Assembly: GCA_002387205.1 (NCBI GenBank)
Contig: DGLA01000005.1
Location: 88,850 to 152,849, forward strand
DNA from: Stutzerimonas stutzeri
Lineage (GTDB): Bacteria > Pseudomonadota > Gammaproteobacteria > Pseudomonadales > Pseudomonadaceae
Length of the DNA: 64,000 nucleotides
Direction of reading: 5' to 3'
In this document: positions 14,682-23,092 of the stretch, in pieces
Layout: each line of letters opens with the position of its first letter
Numbering within the stretch: the stretch's first letter is position 1
Program-made: the position numbers and the translations under genes
The notes under the pieces: model-generated
Databases searched by the model: none
Told to the model about the DNA's origin: nothing
The model's input: only the letters and a program-made list of their open reading frames with translations

Positions 14682-16580
14682 GCGCCGAATGCTCAAGCTG
14701 GCCAGTCGCGCCTGCACAGCAGCCTCGATGCCCGCAGCGTCCAGACCGCACTCCCCGAGCATCTCGCTGGGCTTGGCGTGTTCGACGTAATAGTCCGGCA
14801 GGCCGAGATGGAGGATCGGCTTTTGCAGGTTCTCGGAGGCAAGGAATTCGCCGACTGCGCTGCCAGCGCCGCCCATCACGCTGTTCTCCTCGATGGTCAC
14901 AAGCAGCTCGTGACTGTTTGCCATCTGGCGAACCAGCGCTTCATCCAGAGGCTTGACGAAGCGCATGTCGACCACGGTGGCATCCAGCGTTTCAGCGACT
15001 TGCAGGGCTTGCGGCAATTGCACACCAAATACCAGCAGAGCGACCTTTTTGCCTTCGCGGCGTACCACCCCCTTGCCGATTTCCAGGGGTTCCAGGCCCG
15101 GTTCGAGAGACGCATCGGGACCGGTGCCGCGGGGATAACGCACCGCGGCGGGGCCCGGGAAGTGGTAGCCGGTGGTGAGCATCCGGCGCATCTCGTTTTC
15201 GTCGCTGGGCGTCATGATCAGCATGCCGGGGATACAGCGCAGGTAGGTCAGGTCGAAGCTGCCGGCGTGGGTCGGGCCGTCTTCGCCGACCAGGCCGGCG
15301 CGATCGATGGCAAAGAGCACGTCCAGATTCTGGACCGCCACATCGTGGATCAACTGATCGTATGCGCGTTGCAGGAACGTCGAGTAGATCGCCACCACCG
15401 GCTTGGCACCTTCGCACGCCATCCCGGCTGCCAGCGTCACGGCATGCTGTTCGGCAATGGCGACGTCGAAATAGCGGTCGGGATAGCGCTCGCTGAAAGC
15501 GACCAGGTCGGAGCCTTCCTTCATCGCCGGGGTGATGCCGGTCAGGCGCGGATCGGCTGCGGCCATATCGCACAGCCATTGGCCGAAGACGCTGGAATAC
15601 TTCGGGCCGCTGGGCTTTTTCGGCGCCACCGGGCCACCGATTGGTTCCAGCTTACTGATGGCGTGCCAGGTGATCGGATCGATTTCCGCCGGGGCGAAGC
15701 CCTTGCCTTTCTTGGTGACCACATGCAGGAACTGCGGGCCTGGGAGGTCCCGCATGTTGCGCAGGGTGGCGATCAAGGTTGGCAGATCGTGGCCGTCGAT
15801 GGGGCCGATGTAGTTCCAGCCGAGCTCTTCGAACAGGGTGCCGGGGACCAGCATGCCCTTGGCGTATTCTTCGGTGCGGCGGGCTATTTCCCAGGCGCCG
15901 GGCAGGCGCGACAGGACCTTCTTGCTGCCTTCGCGCATGCTCGAGTAGGTGCGGCTGGAAAGTATCTTGGCCAGGTAGTTGGACAGGCCGCCCACGTTGC
16001 GCGAGATGGACATGTCGTTATCGTTCAGCACCACGAGCATGTCTGCACCGACTTCCGGCGCATGGTTCAGCGCCTCGAAGGCCATACCCGCAGTAAGTGC
16101 ACCGTCGCCGATCACGGCGATGGACTTGCGCTTCTTGCCCTGCAGGCGGGCAGCGATGGCCATGCCCAGCGCGGCGCTGATGGATGTACTTGAGTGGCCG
16201 ACGCCAAAGGTGTCGTACTCGCTCTCGCTGCGGCGTGGAAAGGCGGCAAGGCCATCCTTCTGGCGCAGGCTGCCCATGCGTTCGCGGCGCCCGGTGAGGA
16301 TCTTGTGCGGATAGGCCTGATGACCCACATCCCAGACCAGACGGTCCTTCGGGGTGTCGTAGACGTAGTGCAGCGCAATGGTCAGCTCGATGACGCCAAG
16401 ACCGGCGCCGAAGTGCCCGCCCGTCCGGCCCACGCTGTAGAGGAGGTCCTGACGCAGCTCGTTGGCGAGTTCTTCGAGTTCCGCTTCGCCCAGCCGGCGT
16501 AGTTGCTCGGGGCTGGCCGCGCGATCTAGGACGGGCGTCGCTGGGCGGACCCGAGGAATCTCATGAAACGTCTTGGGCAT
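14679..16580 (-). CDS. dxs: 1-deoxy-D-xylulose-5-phosphate synthase
   Basis: 633 residues, full Dxs length. It has the thiamine-diphosphate motif from GDGALTAGMAFEALNHA to VLNDNDMSIS (about residues 150-185), an early HFGAGLGVIELTIALHYV block, the transketolase-like pyrimidine domain with DVAIAEQHAVTLAAGMA, and a C-terminal domain. It condenses pyruvate and glyceraldehyde 3-phosphate, the entry and flux-controlling step of the MEP isoprenoid pathway. The upstream gene on the same strand is ispA, 117 bases away. Its last codons and TAG stop abut a REP-like repeat. Confidence 0.98.
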   Translation of the reverse strand: MPKTFHEIPRVRPATPVLDRAASPEQLRRLGEAELEELANELRQDLLYSVGRTGGHFGAGLGVIELTIALHYVYDTPKDRLVWDVGHQAYPHKILTGRRERMGSLRQKDGLAAFPRRSESEYDTFGVGHSSTSISAALGMAIAARLQGKKRKSIAVIGDGALTAGMAFEALNHAPEVGADMLVVLNDNDMSISRNVGGLSNYLAKILSSRTYSSMREGSKKVLSRLPGAWEIARRTEEYAKGMLVPGTLFEELGWNYIGPIDGHDLPTLIATLRNMRDLPGPQFLHVVTKKGKGFAPAEIDPITWHAISKLEPIGGPVAPKKPSGPKYSSVFGQWLCDMAAADPRLTGITPAMKEGSDLVAFSERYPDRYFDVAIAEQHAVTLAAGMACEGAKPVVAIYSTFLQRAYDQLIHDVAVQNLDVLFAIDRAGLVGEDGPTHAGSFDLTYLRCIPGMLIMTPSDENEMRRMLTTGYHFPGPAAVRYPRGTGPDASLEPGLEPLEIGKGVVRREGKKVALLVFGVQLPQALQVAETLDATVVDMRFVKPLDEALVRQMANSHELLVTIEENSVMGGAGSAVGEFLASENLQKPILHLGLPDYYVEHAKPSEMLGECGLDAAGIEAAVQARLASLSIRR

Positions 16581-16697
16581 CGGGCGAATCGTTTTGGCTG
16601 AAAAAAGAGCCGCAGTTTACCCGATGGTTACTACGATAAGAACGGTTCGGGCATCAACGGTCACTGCGGTCCCTTCCTGCGGAGCGGCCTGGGCCCG

Positions 16698-17585
16698 TCA
16701 GCTGCGGCGTTCGACGATGAAACGGGCCAGCTGGCGCAGCGGCTCGGCGCTGGGTCCGAACGGGGCGACGGCGTCGAGCGCCAGGTCACACAGCTCCAGC
16801 GCATAGGCCTTGGCGCTGTCCATTCCCAAGAGCGCGGGGTAGGTGGGTTTGTCACGCGCAATGTCAGCACCCTGATGCTTGCCAAGGGTGGCGGTGTCGC
16901 TTTCCACGTCGAGAATGTCGTCCTGTACCTGGAACGCGAGGCCCACCGCTTGCGCGTACTGTTGCAGTGCAGCCAGGTTCTCTTCGTCGGCGCGGCCGCT
17001 GGCGAGGGCGCCGAGGCGTACGCTGACTTCGATCAGCGCACCGGTCTTGTGCCGATGCATCAATTCCAGCGCGTTGCGGTCGAGCTTCAGGCCAACCGAT
17101 CCCAGATCGATCGCCTGGCCGCCGACCATGCCAGCGGGGCCAGCGGCGCGCGCCAGGCTGGCAACCATCTCCAGGCGCAGCGTCGGGTCCGTGGGATTGA
17201 ATCTGCCGATGGCCAATGCTTCGAACGCGAGGCTTTGCAGGCCATCACCGGCGAGAATCGCGCAGGCCTCGTCGAACGCCTTGTGGGTGGTGGGCTGGCC
17301 ACGGCGCAGGTCATCGTCGTCCATGGCTGGCAGATCGTCATGTACCAGCGAATAGGCATGAATCAGTTCGACGGCACAGGCTGCGCCATCCGCTTGGGCC
17401 ACGTCACCCTCAAGGGCTTCGCAGGCGGCGTAGACCAGCAGGGGACGCACGCGCTTGCCACCATTCATCACGCTGTAGCGCATGGCCTGGTAGAGACGAT
17501 CGAGTTGCGTGCGGGGCGGGGAGAAGAGCGTGTCGAGGCAGTTGTCGACGCGTTGCTGGCAGCGTTTCTGGTAGTCGCCGATCAT
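16698..17585 (-). CDS. ispA: Farnesyl diphosphate synthase
   Basis: 295 residues with both aspartate-rich motifs of trans-prenyltransferases: the first, DDLPAMDDDD, with the following LRRG, and the second DDILD. KRVRPLLVYAACEAL and GGQAIDLGS are also typical. It builds geranyl and farnesyl diphosphate from IPP and DMAPP in the cytoplasm. The start codon overlaps the xseB stop (17582-17585), giving the classic xseB-ispA-dxs operon order on the minus strand. Confidence 0.97.
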   Translation of the reverse strand: MIGDYQKRCQQRVDNCLDTLFSPPRTQLDRLYQAMRYSVMNGGKRVRPLLVYAACEALEGDVAQADGAACAVELIHAYSLVHDDLPAMDDDDLRRGQPTTHKAFDEACAILAGDGLQSLAFEALAIGRFNPTDPTLRLEMVASLARAAGPAGMVGGQAIDLGSVGLKLDRNALELMHRHKTGALIEVSVRLGALASGRADEENLAALQQYAQAVGLAFQVQDDILDVESDTATLGKHQGADIARDKPTYPALLGMDSAKAYALELCDLALDAVAPFGPSAEPLRQLARFIVERRS

Positions 17586-17824
17586 GCTTCGGAATCCGCC
17601 TCGAATGGCGCTTCCTGCAACTTGCCGTCACGCTCCAGAAGGATCTGTACCTTCTGTTCGGCCTGGCTGAGTGCTGCCTGGCAGTCACGGGTCAGACCGA
17701 TGCCCTGCTCAAAGCAGGTCAGCGAGTCCTCCAGCGACAGCTCACCGCTTTCCAGGCGCTCGACAAGCTGCTGCAATTCGGCGAGGGATTGTTCGAAATC
17801 GAGGGCGACTTTCTTGCGGGCCAT
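17582..17824 (-). CDS. xseB: Exodeoxyribonuclease VII small subunit
   Basis: 80 residues from the ATG of MARKKVALDFEQ; the frame is open for 21 more codons upstream but those are not family-like. The conserved XseB signature FEQSLAELQQLVERLESGELSLEDSL and the coiled-coil-forming C-terminal half (LTRDCQAALSQAEQKVQ) are present. XseB binds the XseA catalytic subunit, which is not in this window, to form the single-strand-specific exonuclease VII. Coupled to ispA by a 4-base overlap. Confidence 0.95.
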   Translation of the reverse strand: MARKKVALDFEQSLAELQQLVERLESGELSLEDSLTCFEQGIGLTRDCQAALSQAEQKVQILLERDGKLQEAPFEADSEA

Positions 17825-17921
17825 GGCTAAACCTGTTCTCTGCGGCTGCTCCGAAACGGGCGCGACACTAGCAGAGCTGGCCGGCATAAGCCATAAGTCG
17901 AGCGGGCTAGGCGGCTGCCGG

Positions 17922-18692
17922 TCAGGGCCAGTATGTGGCTTTGAAGTAATAAAGGGTCATGGCGCTGCCCACCAGGATCACGAACAGGCGCAACCAGGTT
18001 GCGGGGAGTGTCTTGCTCAGCGCGCCACCAGCGTAGCCGCCAAAGGTAGTGCCCACCAAGAGGATCGCCAGCTCGTAGCCGCTCACTCGTCCGGCAATCA
18101 CGAAGGTCGCTGTGGCCACGCTATAGATCACAGCAGAGATCAGGTTTTTCAGGGCATTGGCGCGAACCAGCTGATGACCTTCGATGGAGAACGCCGCCAG
18201 CTGCAGGATGCCCATGCCTGCGCCGAAATAGCCGCCGTAGATCGAAACCAGCCCATGAGCGGCCAGCGATGCAGGCGCGTGCGGCGGCACAGCGTTATGG
18301 TCCTTGCGGCGTGCCGCCAGCCAGCGGCTCAGCCAGGGACTGGCGGCAAACAGCCCGGTGGCGAGCAACAGCAGCCAGGGAATCAGCAGGCTAAAGACGT
18401 CGTCACCGCTGGCCAAGAGCAACAGACCGCCGAGCAGACCACCAATCAGGCCTGCCAGCAGCAGGGGGATCAGGTAGCGGCCAAGGGGGCGTAACGCCGA
18501 GCGTGCGGCCCAGGCGCCGGCGAGGCTGGCGGGCCAGAGCGCAACCGCGTTGGTTGCGTTGGCAGTTATTGGCGGCAGGCCAGTGGCAAGCAACGCCGGA
18601 AACGAAAAGAAGGTACCGCCGCCTGCGAGTGCGTTCATGCCTCCTGCGGCAAAGCCGGCAGCGATCAACAGCAGCATATCGAACAGGGGCAT
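17922..18692 (-). CDS. TSUP-family membrane permease (TauE/SafE)
   Basis: 256 residues from the ATG of MPLFDMLLLIAAGF; an in-frame TTG at 18710 would add six residues. About eight hydrophobic segments, with the family signature GGMNALAGGGTFFSFPALLATGLPPITANATN in the first pair and a repeated half beginning HGLVSIYGGYFGAGMGIL. TSUP proteins move sulfite, sulfoacetate, thiosulfate or other small organic anions across the inner membrane. The substrate cannot be called from sequence. It stands alone between xseB and the cadR-like gene on the same strand. Confidence 0.85.
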   Translation of the reverse strand: MPLFDMLLLIAAGFAAGGMNALAGGGTFFSFPALLATGLPPITANATNAVALWPASLAGAWAARSALRPLGRYLIPLLLAGLIGGLLGGLLLLASGDDVFSLLIPWLLLLATGLFAASPWLSRWLAARRKDHNAVPPHAPASLAAHGLVSIYGGYFGAGMGILQLAAFSIEGHQLVRANALKNLISAVIYSVATATFVIAGRVSGYELAILLVGTTFGGYAGGALSKTLPATWLRLFVILVGSAMTLYYFKATYWP

Positions 18693-18877
18693 CGGAAAGT
18701 CTCGCGGCAAAAGAGACGCAGGTTATCGCCGTCGCTCTGTTGCGCCAAGCATGCAAACCGAAGGTTTGGCAGCCGGCGCTCATGCCGGCGCCGTGTCGGC
18801 AACCTGCGCGGTCATCTTCAGGGCGGGCAGGGTGGTCTCCGGGCCCTGCTCCGATGGTGAGATTGTCGTAGCTTTCG

Positions 18878-19303
18878 CTAGGGTTGGGCGCTGTCGGCGT
18901 TGTCCACCATTGGCGTACTGGTGAGCTCGTTGAGGATGCCGCAGCCATGCATGGCGCGGTTGCCGGTGCAGCAGCTGCGCAGTTCTTGTAACTGACGTTC
19001 CAGAGCATGGAGGCTGTCCAGCCGTGAGCGGACGCGTGCGAGCTGTTCGTCGATCAGCTGATTGATGTCGCCACAACTGGCGTCCGGATGGTTGGAAAAT
19101 TCCAGCAGCCGGCGGATATCAGCCAGGCCGATATCCAGCGCTCGGCAGTGGCGGATAAAGGTCAACTGCGCCAGCTGTTTGGATGAATAGGACCGATAGC
19201 CGTTGGCGCCGCGCTCCGGGGCGGGCATCAAGCCGATCTTCTCGTAATAGCGAATGGTCTCGACATCCACATCCGCCGCTGTGCTTAGTTCGCCTATGCG
19301 CAA
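18878..19303 (-). CDS. cadR: MerR-family metal regulator (CadR/PbrR-like)
   Basis: 141 residues. MerR-type winged helix at the N-terminus (MRIGELSTAADVDVETIRYYEKIGL) followed by a long dimerisation helix. The cysteines expected for Cd(II)/Pb(II) sensing are present: C77 in DASCGD, C111-C112 in RSCCTGN and C121 in HGCG. Unlike several well-known CadR proteins it lacks a His-rich C-terminal tail and ends TPMVDNADSAQP. It is divergent from a CDF exporter with a MerR-type operator between them, so it probably activates that gene and represses itself. Zn, Co or Pb specificity is also possible. Confidence 0.85.
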   Translation of the reverse strand: MRIGELSTAADVDVETIRYYEKIGLMPAPERGANGYRSYSSKQLAQLTFIRHCRALDIGLADIRRLLEFSNHPDASCGDINQLIDEQLARVRSRLDSLHALERQLQELRSCCTGNRAMHGCGILNELTSTPMVDNADSAQP

Positions 19304-19347
19304 CCTGGCCTCCTGGTTCGTTCGCTGACATTGATGTCAAAAAAGGC

Positions 19348-19377
19348 TTGACCCTGGAGTTGCTCCAGGGTGTGCAA
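19348..19377 (+). promoter_or_regulatory. MerR-type operator/promoter of the CDF exporter
   Basis: TTGACC (19348-19353) is followed by a 19-base spacer and TGCAAT. The near-perfect dyad ACCCTGGAG TTG CTCCAGGGT occupies 19351-19371. The over-long spacer with a dyad between -35 and -10 is characteristic of MerR-family promoters, and ACCCT...AGGGT arms are usual for CadR/ZntR/PbrR. It lies about 37 bases upstream of the exporter start. Confidence 0.75.
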
Positions 19378-19407
19378 TGGCTCCGACTATAGATCAGGAG
19401 ACACTCC

Positions 19408-20025
19408 ATGTCGTCGAGATGCTGTGATTCCGGTTCCACCACTCCGGCGGTAACGCCGGGCTTTCGCAAGGCCCTTTGGGTCGCCCTGGCCATCAACCTG
19501 GTCATGTTTGTCGTTGAGATCATCAGCGGGCTGCGTTCAGGCTCGGTGTCGCTGCTGGCCGATGCCATCGACTTTGCCGGTGATGCCGCCAATTACGGCA
19601 TCACCCTGGTGGTGCTGTCGATGGGGCTGGTATGGCGCTCACGGGCCGCCATGGTCAAAGGCCTGACGATGCTGGCGTTCGGGGTATTCGTGCTGGGTCG
19701 GGCGGGATGGGCGATCTATGCCGATGTGGTACCCGAACCGCTGACCATGGGCGTCATCGGCACGCTGGCGCTGATCTCCAACGTCATCGTTGCAGTGATG
19801 CTCTACGCCTTTCGCGAAGGGGATTCGAACATGCGCTCGGTCTGGTTGTGCAGCCGGAACGATGCGATCGGCAACATTGCCGTGATGATTGCGGCCGCCG
19901 GGGTCTTTGGCACCGGGTCTGGCTGGCCTGATCTGGCCGTCGCGCTGGTCATGGCCGGGCTTGCACTGTCCGCCGGGTTCTCGGTGGTTCGACAGGCCCG
20001 GCAGGAGCTGAGCTCGGCACACTAA
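19408..20025 (+). CDS. Cation diffusion facilitator-type metal exporter
   Basis: 205 residues with six hydrophobic segments and no long cytoplasmic C-terminal domain, so it is a short CDF protein. The N-terminus MSSRCCDSGS has two adjacent cysteines that could contact metal. The transmembrane metal site is of the type ADAIDFAGDAANYG in helix II with NDAIGNIAVM in helix V, differing from the HxxxD of classical ZitB/CzcD. The cadR-like regulator and operator next door indicate export of Cd, Zn, Co or Pb in exchange for protons. Ends in a 4-base overlap with the convergent dehydrogenase gene. Confidence 0.85.
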   Translation: MSSRCCDSGSTTPAVTPGFRKALWVALAINLVMFVVEIISGLRSGSVSLLADAIDFAGDAANYGITLVVLSMGLVWRSRAAMVKGLTMLAFGVFVLGRAGWAIYADVVPEPLTMGVIGTLALISNVIVAVMLYAFREGDSNMRSVWLCSRNDAIGNIAVMIAAAGVFGTGSGWPDLAVALVMAGLALSAGFSVVRQARQELSSAH

Positions 20026-21032
20026 CGCCGGCGCCCAGAGGCGATCGATGCGACCAGTGCCACGGCGCCCACGGTCACAGCAGCGAGCCCGGCCACGGCC
20101 AGCTTGCCCACTGTCTCGCTGCTCAGGGCAACGGCATGGTCCTTGACCCCATCATCGAAGCGGCCCTCGATGCGGTGCAAACCCTCAACCGGCTCGAAGA
20201 GGTTGTCCGGCCGTTCAGGGTCGGCCGGCTCGTCGGTCAGCTGGCCGCTCCAGGCCTGCTTGGCCATCATTCGATCCAGCAGACCCGGCATGAACATATT
20301 GCCGATGATCGCCTGGAACGATGCACGACCCAGCCACAGCTCGCGTGGCGCCTCGCTAGCGGCCCGAAGGATGGCACGTGCAGCTACCTCGGGTGTGTGG
20401 ATCGGGGGCACCGGCTGCGGGCGTTTGCTCATCTTGTTGCGCGACCAGTCGAACTGCGGCGTGTTGTGTGCCGGCAGCTGGACCATGGTCAGGCGAACCC
20501 GGCTCTTGCTATGGATGAGCTCGCAACGCAGCGAGTCGGTGAAGCCGCGAATGGCGAACTTCGCCGCACAGTAGGCTGATTGCAGCGGGATCGCCCGGTA
20601 GGACAGGGCCGAGCCCACCTGCACGATGGTCCCGCGGTCGCGCGGCTGCATGTGCCGCAGCGCAGCCAGCGTGCCATGAACGAAGCCCAGGTAGGTGACG
20701 TCGGTGACCCGCTTGTATTCCGAGGCGGTGATCCGCTCGGCCGGGCCGAACACCGTGGCCATGGCGGCATTGATCCAGATTTCGACTGGCCCCAGTTCGG
20801 CCTCGATCCGCTCGGCGGCGCGGTCGATCGCCTCGGCGTCGGCAACGTCCGCAGAGATAGCCAGGACCTTCACTCCGTACGCTTCCAGCGCCTGGCATGT
20901 TTCGGCCAGGCCTCTTTCGCCCCGCGCAATTACGGCGACCCGGAAGCCCGCCTGGGCCAAGGCATGGGCGGTGGCGCGGCCGACGCCGGCGGTTCCGCCG
21001 CAGATGACAGCGGTTTGATCGCGGTTGCTCAT
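20022..21032 (-). CDS. Short-chain dehydrogenase/reductase with C-terminal membrane anchor
   Basis: 336 residues from the ATG of MSNRDQTAV; 18 further upstream codons are open but lack a good start context. It has the Rossmann motif CGGTAGVGRATAHAL, the NAD-binding INAAMA (usually NNAG) and the catalytic set S..Y...K (GSALSYRAIPLQSAYCAAKFAI). After about residue 250 comes an unusual extension with PADPERPDNLFEPVEG and a final hydrophobic helix (VGKLAVAGLAAVTVGAVALVASI) followed by GRRR, suggesting inner-membrane anchoring. The substrate is unknown. Similar proteins often sit in stress-related clusters; the neighbouring catalase hints at the same but does not prove it. Confidence 0.8.
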   Translation of the reverse strand: MSNRDQTAVICGGTAGVGRATAHALAQAGFRVAVIARGERGLAETCQALEAYGVKVLAISADVADAEAIDRAAERIEAELGPVEIWINAAMATVFGPAERITASEYKRVTDVTYLGFVHGTLAALRHMQPRDRGTIVQVGSALSYRAIPLQSAYCAAKFAIRGFTDSLRCELIHSKSRVRLTMVQLPAHNTPQFDWSRNKMSKRPQPVPPIHTPEVAARAILRAASEAPRELWLGRASFQAIIGNMFMPGLLDRMMAKQAWSGQLTDEPADPERPDNLFEPVEGLHRIEGRFDDGVKDHAVALSSETVGKLAVAGLAAVTVGAVALVASIASGRRR

Positions 21033-21280
21033 GACGCGGGCTCCTGTGCTCGAAGAAGGAAGAAGCGGCGGGAGAGGTTGCGTCACCTGCCGCTGTAAGT
21101 CGGCGCTTCAGGCTGACCGGATTCACCGCCATGCCTGTGTCGACCGCTTGCGGTAACCACCAGGACGCCGGGGGAAGCTGCTTGATTGACCCGGTGAGGA
21201 AAGGCGAGTTGCACTGGGGCGATAACCTGCGGATCGGGACTAAGGGGGCAGTAGCGCAGATAGCCCCGGGCGGTCAGGCT

Positions 21281-21820
21281 TCAGCCATCAGCATCGGAGC
21301 AATTCGGTTCGGTCGTGAAGGTCTTGGAGGAGTCGACCAGACCGACCTTTTCCAGCGTGCGGCGGCCGATCAGGACCGGGTAATTCATCTTGTCCCGATC
21401 ATTCAGCGAGAACTGTTCTTCGTATATCTGGTTGCCGAGACAGACTTTCATCAGCACCACCGGGCGTTCCTCCGCTCCGCCTGCGCCTCGCACCTTGATG
21501 TCACGCACCATCTTGCGCTCCAGGCGAGTCCTCACCTGTTTTTCGGTATCGATGTCCTCGAGCTCTACCGTGAAGCGCACCCATTCATCGCCATCCTTCT
21601 CGAAACGCTCGATGTTTTCGGCATGCATGGATGAGGTCAGCGCGCCCGTGTCGAGCTTGAATTTCACCGCCACCTTTTCCGGGAAGATCAGGCCTTCCTC
21701 GACCCACCCAAGCACCTGTGGCGAGCCGGCGAAGGCTGTAGCGCTGCACAGCGAAACGATCAGTGCGGCGAGCTTCAGCGGGGCGAATCGATCGTGGTTA
21801 GAGCCTGGTTGGCGGTGCAT
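21281..21820 (-). CDS. Periplasmic retropepsin-like protein (RimK/RloA-associated protease family)
   Basis: 179 residues with an N-terminal signal peptide (hydrophobic LAALIVSLCSATAFA). The domain is of the family often annotated as putative ATP-dependent zinc protease: LGWVEEGLIFPEKVAVKFKLDTGALTSS, with the aspartate-protease-like triplet LDTGA (D57), and VLIGRRTLEKVGLVD near the end. The zinc-protease name is historical; the fold is retropepsin-like and the role uncertain. The 190 bases downstream, to the dehydrogenase start, contain no gene. Confidence 0.75.
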   Translation of the reverse strand: MHRQPGSNHDRFAPLKLAALIVSLCSATAFAGSPQVLGWVEEGLIFPEKVAVKFKLDTGALTSSMHAENIERFEKDGDEWVRFTVELEDIDTEKQVRTRLERKMVRDIKVRGAGGAEERPVVLMKVCLGNQIYEEQFSLNDRDKMNYPVLIGRRTLEKVGLVDSSKTFTTEPNCSDADG

Positions 21821-21948
21821 CTGTCACCTCGGTCAGCAAGCAATGGCTACAGTCTCGATGAGAGTCGCGCCAAGCTGATCGGTTCATAAAAGCCGTGTCG
21901 GTTGAGCGAAACGGCAGCTTGCGATCTGCCGCTGTCCGCGTCTGGTTC

Positions 21949-21985
21949 ATTGGCAAACTGCATCGCCGTCATTGATAAAAACAAT
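21949..21985 (+). promoter_or_regulatory. Possible OxyR-type tandem site upstream of the manganese catalase
   Basis: ATTGATAAAAACAAT (21971-21985) fits the OxyR half-site pattern ATNGNTNNNANCNAT, missing the ATAGNTNNNANCTAT consensus only at one symmetric pair. Seven bases upstream a weaker 15-base element ATTGGCAAACTGCAT (21949-21963) matches about half the fixed positions. Two 15-mers separated by 7 bases is the geometry of an OxyR tetramer site. It lies about 125 bases before the catalase ATG. A suggestion only. Confidence 0.35.
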
Positions 21986-22108
21986 CGGACGGCTGTGGCG
22001 TTTTGCACTCCACCAGTAGGGCCGCTTGCATTCAGTATCGTCCGCGGCCGCATTTTGACCAAAAGGAGGTTGTTTCCAAGGGAAGTCAACAGAATCGAGA
22101 GGTGAACC

Positions 22109-22996
22109 ATGTTCGTCCATAACAAACGACTTCAATACACCGTGCGCGTAGCCGCTCCGAACCCGGGGCTGGCCAACCTGATGCTTGAACAATTCGGCGG
22201 GCCTCAGGGCGAGCTGGCGGCCGCCATGCGTTACTTCGTCCAGGGCCTGTCGGAGGACGATCCAGGACGTAAGGACATGCTGATGGATATCTCCACCGAG
22301 GAGCTGAGCCACCTTGAAATTATTGGTTCCATCATCGGCATGCTCAACAAAGGCGCCAAAGGCGAGCTGGCCGAAGGTGTGGAGAAGGAAGCTGATCTAT
22401 ACCGTTCGCTGACAGGGGGCGGTAACGATTCCCACACGACCTCGCTGCTGTACGGCGGTGGTCCGGCATTGATCAATTCCGCCGGTGTGCCCTGGACGGC
22501 GGCGTATGTCGACTCCATCGGTGAGCCCACCGCGGACATGCGCTCCAACATCGCGGCCGAGGCACGTGCCAAGATCGTTTACGAGCGTCTGATCAATGTG
22601 ACCGATGATCCGGGGATCAAGGATGCGCTGAAGTTCCTGATGACGCGCGAAATCGCTCACCAGAAATCGTTCGAGAAGGCCTTGCACGCGATGCAGCCCA
22701 ACTTCCCCCAGGGCAAGCTGCCGGGTGTGCCGGAGTACTCCAACGTCTACTACAACCTGTCGCAAGGCGAAGGCGATCTGCGCGGGCCCTGGAACCAGGG
22801 GCCGGAGTGGGAGTTCGTCGAAACGCCGCAACCGGCAGTGGATGGCGGGGATGGCATGGCGTCGGTCGATCTGAGCAAGGATCAACTGAAGGTCGTGCAG
22901 CAAATGGCGGTGCGCACGCAGTCCGATGTGTCCATTGATCCCATGACCGGTGCCGACCTCGGCTCGGGCGAGGCGATCAGGAAAGGCAACGCCTGA
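22109..22996 (+). CDS. Manganese (non-haem) catalase
   Basis: 295 residues, preceded by GAGAGG at the right distance. The four-helix dimanganese site is complete by position: E35, E65, H68 (STEELSHLE), E151 (AAEARAKIVYERL) and H184 (TREIAHQKSF). It disproportionates hydrogen peroxide without haem, normally as a cytoplasmic hexamer. The C-terminal part (PEWEFVETPQPAVDGGDGMASVDL) is the usual wrapping extension. Monocistronic, with its own hairpin terminator; a possible OxyR-like element lies upstream. Confidence 0.95.
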   Translation: MFVHNKRLQYTVRVAAPNPGLANLMLEQFGGPQGELAAAMRYFVQGLSEDDPGRKDMLMDISTEELSHLEIIGSIIGMLNKGAKGELAEGVEKEADLYRSLTGGGNDSHTTSLLYGGGPALINSAGVPWTAAYVDSIGEPTADMRSNIAAEARAKIVYERLINVTDDPGIKDALKFLMTREIAHQKSFEKALHAMQPNFPQGKLPGVPEYSNVYYNLSQGEGDLRGPWNQGPEWEFVETPQPAVDGGDGMASVDLSKDQLKVVQQMAVRTQSDVSIDPMTGADLGSGEAIRKGNA

Positions 22997-23058
22997 CGGT
23001 TGCCTGTGGAGCCGGTGCGCCTGCTCAGGCGCATCGTTTCCATCTATTGCAGCATTGG

Positions 23059-23085
23059 AAGCCGGCCAAGAGCCGGCTTTCTTCG
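23059..23085 (+). terminator. Bidirectional terminator between catalase and MHYT kinase
   Basis: AAGCCGGC (23059-23066), CAAGA, GCCGGCTT (23072-23079) followed by TCTTC on the plus strand; a weak A/T run is present on the other side. It separates two convergent genes and could serve both. Confidence 0.65.
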
Positions 23086-23092
23086 TCTGGCT

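Noticed and set aside
14622..16193. Long plus-strand open frame (523 codons) opposite dxs
   Set aside because: It lies fully antisense to a clear dxs gene, begins inside a repeat and has no domain or signal. Long antisense frames are expected in GC-rich coding sequence.
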